From contig JAJEGI010000108.1 in NCBI GenBank assembly GCA_022819945.1, forward strand, positions 1 to 64,000: 64,000 bases of DNA, in the 5' to 3' direction. A model generated the notes under the pieces. That model saw nothing but the letters and a program-made list of their open reading frames with translations. It was not told the origin of the DNA and did not search any database. Shown in pieces: positions 51,726 to 60,455 of this stretch. How positions within the stretch are numbered: position 1 is the first letter of the stretch; the number at the start of each line of letters is the position of its first letter. Position numbers and translations under genes: made by a program. The DNA comes from Candidatus Poribacteria bacterium. Lineage in GTDB: Bacteria; Poribacteria; WGA-4E; WGA-3G.

Positions 51726-52517
51726 ATGATGATCATCAAATACGCCAAAGACTGCCGGTCTGCATTTGCCCAACACTGGAAGTTTTTCACGGTTCTTTCT
51801 CTTTGCAGCCTTGTGTTGTTCTCGTTCATTAACGGACGGCATCGGGCAAAAGAGAGGATAAGCCGAAACATGCGAGTCCATGAGCAAGTCCTCAAAGACC
51901 GAGCGGAGGCGAGAGCGGAAGCACTGCGCCGAAACGCTGAAAAATCCGCTCCGGATCCGAGCGTCCGAGTTGCACCGACAGTTCCCCGGAACAGACCGAC
52001 ACGGGAAATGGCAGAACAACACTCCGGTGAAGGTCCGAGTGTGGAAGTCATGGACGGTTTAGAAGCCGCAAAGGCAGCCGAGAAACAGCACGCATTAGAT
52101 ACCATGGCAGCCGCAAAGAAACGCCGCGAATGGGAACTTCGGAGAGACGCACTCAAGAAAAGGTTTCTTGCAAATTCGGAAAAAATCGGAGCCTCTGCCC
52201 GGGCAACTCTCGCATCTGGCGATGCTGAACTTAAACTCATCCTCTCGCTCTTTAAGGGGATGTCGCCGGAGCAACTCGAATATGCGCGTGAGGAGGCATT
52301 GAAAACGCTTCCTGCCGAGAAAGTCGAAGCCTTTTTTGACGATTTAGCCAACCACGGAACCACAAAGACCCTTGAGCAGCTGACCAAAGATGCACAGGAC
52401 ATCCTGAAATCCCGTGAAGCACAAAGGATCATCGATCGGGAAATCCAAGTGGAATCTCAACAAATCGCGCTTGAGGAAGAAGAACTCATGCGCACCGAAC
52501 CCCCTATCCCCTGGTAA
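51726..52517 (+). CDS. Hypothetical single-pass membrane protein with long coiled coil
   Basis: 263 residues: a short cytoplasmic start, one membrane segment (FFTVLSLCSLVLFSFI), then a highly charged helical region with coiled-coil character (RVHEQVLKDRAEARAEALRRNAEK), a linker, and further helices. ATG 51726 follows AAAGGAG; ATG 51729 is an alternative. No family recognised. It opens the run of genes leading to the GspC-like and glycosyltransferase genes, and is likely membrane-tethered to the periplasmic side or cytoplasm; orientation is not certain. Confidence 0.75.
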   Translation: MMIIKYAKDCRSAFAQHWKFFTVLSLCSLVLFSFINGRHRAKERISRNMRVHEQVLKDRAEARAEALRRNAEKSAPDPSVRVAPTVPRNRPTREMAEQHSGEGPSVEVMDGLEAAKAAEKQHALDTMAAAKKRREWELRRDALKKRFLANSEKIGASARATLASGDAELKLILSLFKGMSPEQLEYAREEALKTLPAEKVEAFFDDLANHGTTKTLEQLTKDAQDILKSREAQRIIDREIQVESQQIALEEEELMRTEPPIPW

Positions 52518-52556
52518 GGGCATTAGGGGAATTTCAAGACCAAATGGAGGTCTATT

Positions 52557-53153
52557 ATGAAAATGTTCAATGTTAACTTCCGAGTCATTGCCTCGTTCGT
52601 CTTGGCAATATTTTTGACGAGCATCGGTGTCGTATTAATCGTATGGGCTTGCGACGAGCTCGCAGAAAAGGTGAGATTTTATAACAATCAGATCGAGCTC
52701 CAAAAACGGAGAATTGGTGATATCGAAGAGAAAGGCATCGTGACTTATGTCACAACCTCAGCTGCGCAGGGTGCGGTTGTCAGCGGGTCTGCGGGTCTTG
52801 TGGGCGGCTTGTACGTGGGTGTCTCCACTGCTCCCGCGACCGGTGGCGTAAGTGTCCCGGTAGCTGTTGGGGTTGGAGTGGGCCTTGGTGTAACCACTGG
52901 TTGGGTCGGTGGCTCGGTTTCCGGTGCTTTCAGTTACTACGACGATCTATCGGCTGCGAACGATGAATTAGCGTCTCTTGAAAGTACCCGCGATTCATAT
53001 CAACAGGAGTATGAAGATTGCCTGAACCCACCGGCAAAATATACGTATACGGATTTTAATGGCTACGTGTACGAGTTCTGCGCAACGATGTACGGCAGTG
53101 ATTCCAACGCTTACACGGCTTATATGGAATTCCTTGCGAACCGTGGCCACTAA
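52557..53153 (+). CDS. Hypothetical membrane protein with glycine-rich hydrophobic region
   Basis: 198 residues. The N-terminus has a membrane segment (ASFVLAIFLTSIGVVLIVWA), then a short coiled coil (YNNQIELQKRRIGDIEEKG), a Gly/Val-rich hydrophobic stretch (about residues 75-125), another coiled coil and a C-terminal region rich in aromatic residues and cysteine. ATG 52557 follows GGAGG. No family recognised. It ends at 53153, 10 bp before the preferred start of the GspC-like gene, and the stop lies in a 21-bp tandem duplication. Confidence 0.75.
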   Translation: MKMFNVNFRVIASFVLAIFLTSIGVVLIVWACDELAEKVRFYNNQIELQKRRIGDIEEKGIVTYVTTSAAQGAVVSGSAGLVGGLYVGVSTAPATGGVSVPVAVGVGVGLGVTTGWVGGSVSGAFSYYDDLSAANDELASLESTRDSYQQEYEDCLNPPAKYTYTDFNGYVYEFCATMYGSDSNAYTAYMEFLANRGH

Positions 53154-53163
53154 CCTGAGAACC

Positions 53164-53715
53164 GTGGCGACTAATAGATTGCTTTTGGGTGTCCGCTGTG
53201 AACGTTCTCACCCGTTTGGTCAAACAGACGGTGGGAAACCACGTTCACCGCGGCTGCCTTTCGCACTCGTTGTCTTTTTCACACTTGTTAGCAGTTTCGG
53301 GGTCGCCCGCCTGCTGGCAACACTTATAGACACGCCGCGTCTGTCGCCCTTGCCCGGTGAAGTCGTCGGTGTCTCCGATGCACCTGCCCGCCCGCGCCGA
53401 CCCCTGACCACGCCCCCAGTCTTTGATACCGAAGCCTACCATAGAACCATCATAGACAATAACCTGTTCCGACCGCTCGGCTGGACCCCGCCGCGTCCTG
53501 TAGAACCGTATCGTCTGATAGGCACGATCCTGCCTCGTGACGCGAACAGGTCCGCGGAAGCCGTGATAGAATCGACCGCAGGCAAGGCGATCTCTATTGT
53601 TTCTGTGGGTGAGACGCTTGACACCGAGACGAAAGTTGTCTCGATAGAAAACAAATCCGTTGTTTTAGAAAGTGGTGGTGTTCGTCGGACGTTGCGTCTG
53701 TCACCTGTTTTCTGA
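53164..53715 (+). CDS. GspC-like (type II secretion HR-domain) protein, copy 1
   Basis: After a membrane segment (LPFALVVFFTLVSSFGVARLL) and a proline-rich linker comes a domain with YHRTIIDNNLFRPLGWTPP, PYRLIGTI and an array of short strands, resembling the HR domain of GspC/PilP-type secretion proteins. The start is uncertain: GTG 53164 or TTG 53179; the track start overlaps the previous gene. About 183 residues. A paralogue lies at 59397-59900, after the glycan genes. No other secretion genes are in the window, so it may serve a different envelope complex. Confidence 0.7.
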   Translation: MATNRLLLGVRCERSHPFGQTDGGKPRSPRLPFALVVFFTLVSSFGVARLLATLIDTPRLSPLPGEVVGVSDAPARPRRPLTTPPVFDTEAYHRTIIDNNLFRPLGWTPPRPVEPYRLIGTILPRDANRSAEAVIESTAGKAISIVSVGETLDTETKVVSIENKSVVLESGGVRRTLRLSPVF

Positions 53716-53762
53716 GTTTGCGAAGTGCGTTTTTCACTTGCGCTTTTGCGTGTCTGTCTGTC

Positions 53763-55448
53763 ATGAAGAGAAAACACCTCTTATTCTTGAGCATCTGCCT
53801 TTTGCTTCTGACGTTGATTCCACGCCTCAGCACTTTAGAGTCGCATTGGTCAAGTGATGAAGTGCTGTGGATGGATCGAAGTTCGGATTTCATGTCCGCT
53901 GTCAAAGCCGGCGACTTTTCAAAAACCGTTATCGCCTACCATCCGGGTGTTCCGACGATGTGGATCGCCGGGCTCCGCACCTTTTTTACGTCCCCGCGCG
54001 TTGATCTTGAAAACCTTACCGCGGCGCGGTGGTTCATCGGTCTGTTTGTCTCCGCCTGTATCGTTTTCTCTATTTTTCTCGTCTACCAACTCTTTGGGCG
54101 GTGGGTTGCGCTTGCGAGTTTCGCCTGCCTCGCTTATTCACCACTTTTTTTAGCACACACACGCCGCGTCCATACCGATGCGTTCGCCACCACTTTTATC
54201 TTGCTTACGGTGTTGCTATTTTTATATTATTGTCAAAACAGAGAACGCCGTCGCTATCTCGTTCTTTCGGGGATGAGTTTCGGTCTTGCGCTCCTCTCGA
54301 AAAGTTATGCCCTGATTTTATTGCCGTGGCTCGGAGTGTGTCTGTTTTTATTTCGAGAGAACCGTATCGGTGGTTTTTTGAGGCAGATGTCTGAGATTCT
54401 GATCTTTCTCAGCGTCAGTGTCCTGACCGTCGTCTCGGTGTGGCCCGTTTTTTGGTCGCCTTTGATTGTTCTGGTGTCGGTGTTTCTTTTCGGTGTGAGC
54501 GTTCTGCTGTTGAGAGAGATGAAACACGGACGCGTGAATCCATATCTGCTTTTCTTCTTTGGTAGTATGCTTGTTCTGTTATCTGTGAGAGTCATAGAAA
54601 CCGTTGGTCTCGTTTTTGATAGCGTCCATTGGGCGGTGACAACGCCCCATGAAGTGGAGCATTTCTTTTTGGGCAATGTTGTCAACGATCCGGGGTGGCT
54701 GTTCTATCCGTTTGTGCTGACGATCAAAAGCACGCCCTTGATGCTACCTCTTGCAATTGTGGGATTCATTCTGCTGTGGAAACAACGCAGAGACGCCGAG
54801 GAAACCGCCCGACGCTTGAAAATAGGCATCGCACTCGTTATGGGTGTTCTGCTTTTCACGGTTTGCCTTTCGGCGACGAGCAAAAAGTTCAGTCGGTATC
54901 TGTTGCCTGCATTTGCGTTATTGGAGATACTTGCAGGCATTGGGCTGGTAGAGGTTCTGAAATGGATTTACGCCTCACTTGCGTCTTGTTTTCAGCCAAA
55001 AGCGATCGCAAGATACAAAACGGCACTCGCCGTCCTCGCCTGCTTATGTTTCTTTTTCATTCAAATCTTTCCCGTGATGGCACTGCACCCCTATTACGGC
55101 ACCTATTACAATCTCTGCTGGAAAGCCACCGACATCACAAAGATCATCACGGTCGGCGATGCCTCTGGTTTAGACATTGCATCGAAATATCTAAACCGCA
55201 AGCCAAAAGCGTATCTCCTGAGTGTTCGAGTCTCCCCATTATCCGCACAGTTTGTTGATCACTACTTCAAGGGCTTCGCCTATCGAGCAGACCTAAACGT
55301 CATCAACGTCACCCCAGATTATGAAGTTGTCTATATCCGGGATTCACAGATTGGGAGAGTCCCAGAGACGGGGACCCTCAATGGTGAATTAGAGTCGGTC
55401 ATTACGCTCAACGGCATAGACCACGTCTGGATTTACCGCGTGCCGTAG
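53763..55448 (+). CDS. GT39-type (ArnT/PMT-like) membrane glycosyltransferase
   Basis: This multi-pass protein has a short luminal loop with HWSSDEVLWMDR (the acidic pair of GT39-like enzymes) after the first helix, then about ten hydrophobic segments and a small C-terminal soluble domain. GT-C enzymes transfer sugars from lipid-phosphate donors to lipids or proteins on the outer side of the membrane. ATG 53763 matches the helix; the track TTG adds 15 residues. 561 residues. It ends 12 bp before the GT4 gene and is probably in one transcript with it. Confidence 0.85.
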   Translation: MKRKHLLFLSICLLLLTLIPRLSTLESHWSSDEVLWMDRSSDFMSAVKAGDFSKTVIAYHPGVPTMWIAGLRTFFTSPRVDLENLTAARWFIGLFVSACIVFSIFLVYQLFGRWVALASFACLAYSPLFLAHTRRVHTDAFATTFILLTVLLFLYYCQNRERRRYLVLSGMSFGLALLSKSYALILLPWLGVCLFLFRENRIGGFLRQMSEILIFLSVSVLTVVSVWPVFWSPLIVLVSVFLFGVSVLLLREMKHGRVNPYLLFFFGSMLVLLSVRVIETVGLVFDSVHWAVTTPHEVEHFFLGNVVNDPGWLFYPFVLTIKSTPLMLPLAIVGFILLWKQRRDAEETARRLKIGIALVMGVLLFTVCLSATSKKFSRYLLPAFALLEILAGIGLVEVLKWIYASLASCFQPKAIARYKTALAVLACLCFFFIQIFPVMALHPYYGTYYNLCWKATDITKIITVGDASGLDIASKYLNRKPKAYLLSVRVSPLSAQFVDHYFKGFAYRADLNVINVTPDYEVVYIRDSQIGRVPETGTLNGELESVITLNGIDHVWIYRVP

Positions 55449-55460
55449 GAGGTCTATTCA

Positions 55461-56738
55461 ATGAAAATCTGTCTACTCACCCATACCTATCCCCGTTTTC
55501 CAAATGATACCACCGCCCCTTTTGTGGCATCGACTGCGGAGACGCTCCAGAAACAAGGTGTGGATGTCACCGTCCTGACCCCGGATACCCCGAAGTTCGC
55601 GAGGCCCCCTTTAGACCACGGCGTGAACCTACAGACGTATCGCTACTTTTTTCCAAGAAGGTTGCAGCAGCTCGGCTATTCCAACACCCTGATCAACGAT
55701 TGCAAACTGAAAAAATATGTCTATCTGCTGACACCTTTTTTATGCCTCTCGGGTATTTTTCATCTGTTCGGGTTGCATCGCAAGCACGGCTTTGATCTCA
55801 TTCACGCCCAGTGGCTTTTACCCAACGGTTTTATTGCGGCAGTGGTGTGTAAAATCTACAAACTCCCGCTAATCATTACGATGCAGGGGTCTGACATGCT
55901 TGTCGCCAAGCAGAACCCGTTTTTCAAAAGCGTCGCAAAGTGGACACTCCAACAGACTGCGATGGTCACAAGCGTGACCCCGACATTTCTACCGGAACTC
56001 GCAGCATTAGGTGTCCCCGAACCGAAGAGATGTGTCATCCCCAACGGTGTGGATCCGACGGCGTTTGCTTCGGTTGGCGAAAAAGAACGTGACAGCCTGC
56101 GCCTGCGAAAGCAGCTCTCCATTCCGAGCGACGCTGCCGTTATTTTCGCATTAGGGCGCGTGGTTTTGAAGAAGGGATTTGACCTCCTGATCCAGGCACT
56201 TCCTCTTGTCAAACAGAAGCACCCGAATGTCACACTGATCATCGGCGGCGATGGCACGGACCTTCAAAGACTCAAAGCCCTCTCGAAAGCCCTCGGTGTT
56301 TCAGGGGATGTGCGGTTCCCTGGCACGATAAATCGCACAGAGGTGCCCGCGTATTTCCATCTGTGCGATGTTTTTACACTCCCCGCAGTTTTTGATCCGA
56401 AAGGCAATGTGGATGGCTGTCCGAATGTGATACTCGAGGCAATGGCGTGTGGCAAACCCGTCGTCGCCTCTAACATCTCCGGCATCCCGATTGTTGTGAA
56501 AAATGGTGAAACCGGAATTTTAGTAGAAGCAAAGAACATTGCAGAATTAGCATCGGCACTCCTTGCGTTACTCACGGACACAGCGAAACGCGAACAGTTT
56601 GGACGTGCCGGGCGGCAGCGAGTTATCAACGAACTCACCTGGACTCAGATGACTCAACAATTCAAAGATATTTATAAACGTAGTCTGAATAACAATGCTG
56701 AAAATCCCTCAACTTTCCATCGTGATACCGGCGTATAA
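55461..56738 (+). CDS. GT4-family glycosyltransferase
   Basis: GT-B fold retaining transferase. Seen: GFDLIHAQWLLPNGFIAAVV, ITMQGSDML, IPNGVDPTAF, FALGRVVLKKGFDLLIQALP, and the nucleotide-sugar-binding CPNVILEAMACGKPVVASNISGIPIVV, typical of the family. 425 residues, ATG 55461 with TAGGAGG. It overlaps the GT2 gene by 44 bp, so coupled translation is likely. It probably extends a lipid-linked glycan on the cytoplasmic side; acceptor unknown. Confidence 0.93.
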   Translation: MKICLLTHTYPRFPNDTTAPFVASTAETLQKQGVDVTVLTPDTPKFARPPLDHGVNLQTYRYFFPRRLQQLGYSNTLINDCKLKKYVYLLTPFLCLSGIFHLFGLHRKHGFDLIHAQWLLPNGFIAAVVCKIYKLPLIITMQGSDMLVAKQNPFFKSVAKWTLQQTAMVTSVTPTFLPELAALGVPEPKRCVIPNGVDPTAFASVGEKERDSLRLRKQLSIPSDAAVIFALGRVVLKKGFDLLIQALPLVKQKHPNVTLIIGGDGTDLQRLKALSKALGVSGDVRFPGTINRTEVPAYFHLCDVFTLPAVFDPKGNVDGCPNVILEAMACGKPVVASNISGIPIVVKNGETGILVEAKNIAELASALLALLTDTAKREQFGRAGRQRVINELTWTQMTQQFKDIYKRSLNNNAENPSTFHRDTGV

Positions 56739-57660
56739 CGAGTCAGAATCGCTGCCTGTTTTGTTGCAGCAGATCCAGGGAGTCCTAAAAACGTATGCCC
56801 TCTCTGCCGAAGTGATTTTTATCAACGATGGCAGCACGGATGCGACCGGAGAAGTCCTCAACGCACTTGCCGCAGAAGCCGCTCTGAGCGTTCACGTCAT
56901 CCATTTCAGACGCAACCGTGGCAAAGCCGCAGCACTCACTGCGGGGTTTCAAAAAGCATCCGGGGACATCGTCATCACCCTGGATGCTGACCTCCAAGAC
57001 GATCCCGCAGAGATACCGAAGCTCCTCGAAACGCTTGAAACGGGACACTATGATGTCGTGTCGGGGTGGAAGTACCCTCGCAAAGACCCCCTTGAAAAAC
57101 GCGTCTTCTCGTTTGTTTTTAACCGTATCACTGCGATGTTCACGGGGGTCAAACTCCACGACATGAATTGTGGCTTTAAGGCATATCGCGCCGAAGTGGT
57201 GAAAGAACTCTATCTTTACGGGGACTTACATCGGTATATTCCGATCTTGGCAGATCAGGCTGGCTTTTGCGTCGGTGAGGTGAAGGTCAAACACCACGAA
57301 CGCCGTTTTGGTGTCTCTAAATATGGGTTGAAGCGGATACCGAAAGGTTTCTTTGACCTACTCACGGTGCTCTTCCTCACCAAATACCTTAAAAGGCCCT
57401 TACACGTCTTCGGCACGATCGGAGGCATTGTTGCAGGAATCGGAGGGCTGATCGGGCTGTACCTTGCTATATTATGGGTCATAAAGGGCGGTATCGGCTT
57501 CCGCCCCCTGCTGATGTTGTCAGTTTTGATGGTGATTTTAGGGATGCAGTTCTTCTCTATTGGTTTATTGGGCGAACTGCTGATAGGGGCAATGTCTCGA
57601 CTCGAACGACGCTTGATGCAGAAAACTACAGATGAAAGCAAGGAGACTCCTGACAGATGA
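56695..57660 (+). CDS. GT2-family polyprenyl-phosphate glycosyltransferase (DPM1-like)
   Basis: The catalytic domain shows LSIVIPAYNESESLPVLLQQ, INDGSTDATGEVL and LDADLQDDPAEIPKLLE (the D-x-D metal site), with RRFGVSKYGLKRI downstream, as in dolichol/polyprenyl-phosphate mannose synthases. Two C-terminal hydrophobic helices (about residues 240-300) anchor it. 321 residues. It probably makes the polyprenyl-phosphate-sugar donor used by the GT39-like enzyme encoded upstream. It ends with ATGA overlap to the flippase-like gene. Confidence 0.93.
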   Translation: MLKIPQLSIVIPAYNESESLPVLLQQIQGVLKTYALSAEVIFINDGSTDATGEVLNALAAEAALSVHVIHFRRNRGKAAALTAGFQKASGDIVITLDADLQDDPAEIPKLLETLETGHYDVVSGWKYPRKDPLEKRVFSFVFNRITAMFTGVKLHDMNCGFKAYRAEVVKELYLYGDLHRYIPILADQAGFCVGEVKVKHHERRFGVSKYGLKRIPKGFFDLLTVLFLTKYLKRPLHVFGTIGGIVAGIGGLIGLYLAILWVIKGGIGFRPLLMLSVLMVILGMQFFSIGLLGELLIGAMSRLERRLMQKTTDESKETPDR

Positions 57661-58610
57661 GGCAGAAACGGTTGCTGCGGATCGGAAGATGGCTTCTGTC
57701 CGTCATGATTCTCTTGTATCTGATACAGCGACTTTACGAGTTACGGACAGAGCTCAGCGGAGAAGGTATCGCCTTGGTGTCTCCTTTCGGGTTGCTATCG
57801 TCTCTGATATTGCTACTCCTCTATAATAGCGTGCTGAGTCTTCCGTGGTTCTTCTGCTATCGGCGGGGGAGTGGAACGTCGATCGCCTTTCGATCCGGTT
57901 GGACATTTTTTCAACTTTCACAGTTGGGAAGGTATCTGCCAGGGAGGGTCGGGCAGTTCGTCTGGATGCTTTCCTTTTCTCGCCGTTTCGGTATAGAGAA
58001 AACTTCTGCGGTCCTCGCGACCTGCCTCCAACTCGCTTTTCAGTGCGGTTTGGGAGTCATCGTCGGTGTCGCTGTCTTGGGGTCCGCGAAGATATCGCCT
58101 TTGCACACTTTGGGGGGACATTTGGAGATGGTAGGAAAGGGAATACGCCTCGGCGGCATCGTCATCGTGGGCATCGTCATCGTGGGCCTGGGGGTGGGAG
58201 CGTTTCTGTATAGGCGACACATCGCTGCGGCAGTCCCGCATCTGAAAAAGTTGTTCCGTGCGATGTTTTTGGTTCGGCTTATAGGTCTATATATTTTGCT
58301 TTGGGGGCTTTTGGGTATCGCCTTTTTTCTATTCATCAGAGGTTTCTCTCCTGTCTCCACCTCTCAACTTTTTCGGGTAACGGGTATTTATGCCATCGCA
58401 TGGAGCTTCGGATTTCTCAGTGTTGTAACCCCCAGCGGGTTGGGCGTTCGGGAGGGTGTTTTAAGTCTGCTACTGACAAGTGTCTTGCCCCCTGCGACCG
58501 CGACGTTGATCGCGCTCCTGTCACGACTCTGGACGCTGAGTGCTGAACTTCTTATTGGAGGTGTTGCCTTTGGACTTTCTCTCAGGCAGAGACGTATACA
58601 ACACACTTAA
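57657..58610 (+). CDS. Flippase-like (UPF0104 / LPG synthase transmembrane) protein
   Basis: About seven to eight hydrophobic helices, with the family signature GRYLPGRVGQFVWMLSFSRRFG and FLSVVTPSGLGVREGVLSLLL. Members include AglD-type and lysylphosphatidylglycerol-synthase transmembrane domains and are proposed to move or handle lipid-linked substrates. 317 residues, ATG 57657 overlapping the GT2 stop. Context favours a role in lipid-linked sugar transfer across the membrane, though biochemical function in this group is not settled. Confidence 0.87.
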   Translation: MRQKRLLRIGRWLLSVMILLYLIQRLYELRTELSGEGIALVSPFGLLSSLILLLLYNSVLSLPWFFCYRRGSGTSIAFRSGWTFFQLSQLGRYLPGRVGQFVWMLSFSRRFGIEKTSAVLATCLQLAFQCGLGVIVGVAVLGSAKISPLHTLGGHLEMVGKGIRLGGIVIVGIVIVGLGVGAFLYRRHIAAAVPHLKKLFRAMFLVRLIGLYILLWGLLGIAFFLFIRGFSPVSTSQLFRVTGIYAIAWSFGFLSVVTPSGLGVREGVLSLLLTSVLPPATATLIALLSRLWTLSAELLIGGVAFGLSLRQRRIQHT

Positions 58611-59361
58611 GAGGGACATCAAAACGCGCGTGCTGCGGCATCTGTCAAAAAGGAGGCATCGCGGCACCGGGGGCGTTACACAGACGACTGAACATCCCCC
58701 ACGCGTTTTTGTCGAAATTGGTACAGGACATAGCGCGGAATGGACATACCTCGTCCGAGACGATTGGCGAGACATTGCCCGCAGCAAACAACGAACGAAC
58801 CGATTGCGGGCACTCCCTGAACCGTGGCTCTCTGAGCCAGGGAAATGGCACGGCTATTTGGTGGAAGGACATCCCGGTAACTTCTCTGCGTTGGTTGAGA
58901 AAACCTTAGCAGACAAGCACCTCCGCCCGTTTCTGCCCCGTCTCACCTTCATCAACGCTGCAATTAGCGCGGAAACGTCACATTTTACCACGATGGGGTT
59001 GGAAACAGGGCCTCTCAAAGGACTTTTTGTCAACCGATTCGCTTTGAAAGAGGCAGCACCTTTTCATTCGGGTGTTGTTGAGAACACAGTGGATTTCGGG
59101 GTTTTTACCGTATCACTTCAGACATTGCTTGACGCGATCGGACAGGAACAGATTGACATCTTACGGATGGATGTTGAAGGTGCAGAAGTGCCGATTTTCA
59201 AAACGTATCCGTTTCATATCAAACCGTGTTTGCTCAGTGTAGAATGTCACTCAGAAACAGGGGAGACGCTCGTGAGACACATATTGGAGAAACAGGGGTA
59301 CCAGATGGATGTAGAAAATGCTGAGGAACTCCGAGGCGCGCTGAAGAGAAACGATCCGTAG
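58570..59361 (+). CDS. FkbM-family methyltransferase
   Basis: FkbM methyltransferases O-methylate sugars or polyketides using SAM. Seen: VFVEIGTGHSAEW (SAM motif I) and the diagnostic IDILRMDVEGAEVPIFK, followed by LLSVECHSE. The track ATG 58540 overlaps the previous gene by 71 bp; TTG 58570 with GGAGG 8 bp upstream is a better start. About 263 residues. Position after the glycosyltransferases suggests methylation of a glycan residue. Confidence 0.88.
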   Translation: MDFLSGRDVYNTLKRDIKTRVLRHLSKRRHRGTGGVTQTTEHPPRVFVEIGTGHSAEWTYLVRDDWRDIARSKQRTNRLRALPEPWLSEPGKWHGYLVEGHPGNFSALVEKTLADKHLRPFLPRLTFINAAISAETSHFTTMGLETGPLKGLFVNRFALKEAAPFHSGVVENTVDFGVFTVSLQTLLDAIGQEQIDILRMDVEGAEVPIFKTYPFHIKPCLLSVECHSETGETLVRHILEKQGYQMDVENAEELRGALKRNDP

Positions 59362-59396
59362 AGTAAACACATTCGCAAATCAAAACACCCAAACTC

Positions 59397-59900
59397 ATGG
59401 CTAAAAATTACCTAAAACCGCTTCTCCTCATCCCCGTCATTGTGTGTTCCCGGCTCTCCGGTTTCTTATTGACCCGGACACACACGCCTGCGGGAGAGAC
59501 TCCGAGGGAAAACAGCCGCCCCGCTCTACAGATATGGGCAACACGAAACTGGGGACAAAGCAGACACACACGCCCGCAAGACTCCCTGACGCAGTTTCAA
59601 GAGACGGATTTCTACCGCACGATCATTGACAACAATCTCTTTCGTCCGCTGGGTTGGACACCGCCGCGTCCGATTGAACCCTATCGCTTGCTTGGAACCA
59701 TCATCCCCACAGACGAAAAGACTCCTCCGAAAGCCATCATCCAAAACACTATAGGAAATCAGACATACATCGTCACTATCGGCGATGCACTTGACACCGA
59801 CACCTACGTTACCGACATCCAAACCAAGCACGTCACGCTCAAAAAGAACGGGCAACAGAGGCAGCTGACACTCAAAAGCAGTTTCCTCCAGCGTCGGTGA
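59397..59900 (+). CDS. GspC-like (type II secretion HR-domain) protein, copy 2
   Basis: A signal/anchor (LLLIPVIVCSRLSGFLL) and a linker lead to FYRTIIDNNLFRPLGWTPPR, EPYRLLGTIIP and a strand-rich end, closely matching copy 1 at 53164-53715. The domain body is the most conserved part; linkers differ. 167 residues. ATG 59397 has no strong ribosome site, but the gap to the FkbM gene is only 35 bp. Together with copy 1 it brackets the five glycan genes. Confidence 0.75.
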   Translation: MAKNYLKPLLLIPVIVCSRLSGFLLTRTHTPAGETPRENSRPALQIWATRNWGQSRHTRPQDSLTQFQETDFYRTIIDNNLFRPLGWTPPRPIEPYRLLGTIIPTDEKTPPKAIIQNTIGNQTYIVTIGDALDTDTYVTDIQTKHVTLKKNGQQRQLTLKSSFLQRR

Positions 59901-60116
59901 TGTCAATCCGAGGCGGATCCCTTCAGAAAAATATCGGTTAGCGCAGAACTATCCAATTTTAAGAATTTATTGGTATCACGTCTTTTTTTAGGATCCGGTG
60001 TGGTTAGGAAACCGCGAAGAAACACCCATAGGTGTCAATTTAGGGATTTTCGCTAACATTTTCCGCGCAGATTCGTGCTGTTACTTGGTACTTCGGTTAT
60101 GTCCGCCCTCGGTTAG

Positions 60117-60317
60117 ATGCCGAGCCTGTCCGGGTATATAAGCCTGTACAACCCACGTAAAAAGCTGAAGGGACTACCTACTGAAACACAACGCGAATTT
60201 TCTGCGCTTTTACTATCAACAGTATCCACAGAGATGGAATCCTTAGAGGAAGCCGAAAAATTACAGAATCGGATGTCAGAATTACTCCGCACACATGGGG
60301 TTCAACTGCCCGATTAA
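60117..60317 (+). CDS. Small hypothetical protein
   Basis: 66 residues: MPSLSGYISLYNPRKKLKG followed by a helical, charged region (LEEAEKLQNRMSELLRTHG). No family recognised. ATG 60117 lacks a convincing ribosome site, but codon use and a helical C-terminus look protein-like. The 216-bp gap before it holds only a fragment (CCGGTGTGGTTAGG) shared with the 26805 area in reverse. Reality is uncertain. Confidence 0.45.
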   Translation: MPSLSGYISLYNPRKKLKGLPTETQREFSALLLSTVSTEMESLEEAEKLQNRMSELLRTHGVQLPD

Positions 60318-60387
60318 GGCACCCCTTGGGGAAAGATACCTATCTTCACAATGACAAAAGCTTTATATCCCCAATTCCGATAAAATC

Positions 60388-60417
60388 TTGACAACGGCAC
60401 TCCATGTCAACTATAAT
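60388..60417 (+). promoter_or_regulatory. Sigma-70-type promoter for ribokinase gene
   Basis: TTGACA (60388-60393) and TATAAT (60412-60417) have an 18-bp spacer, 39 bp before the start codon. Confidence 0.78.
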
Positions 60418-60455
60418 TGTCCAAAATCGTTAAAAGAAATTAGGAGTCAGTTGCG

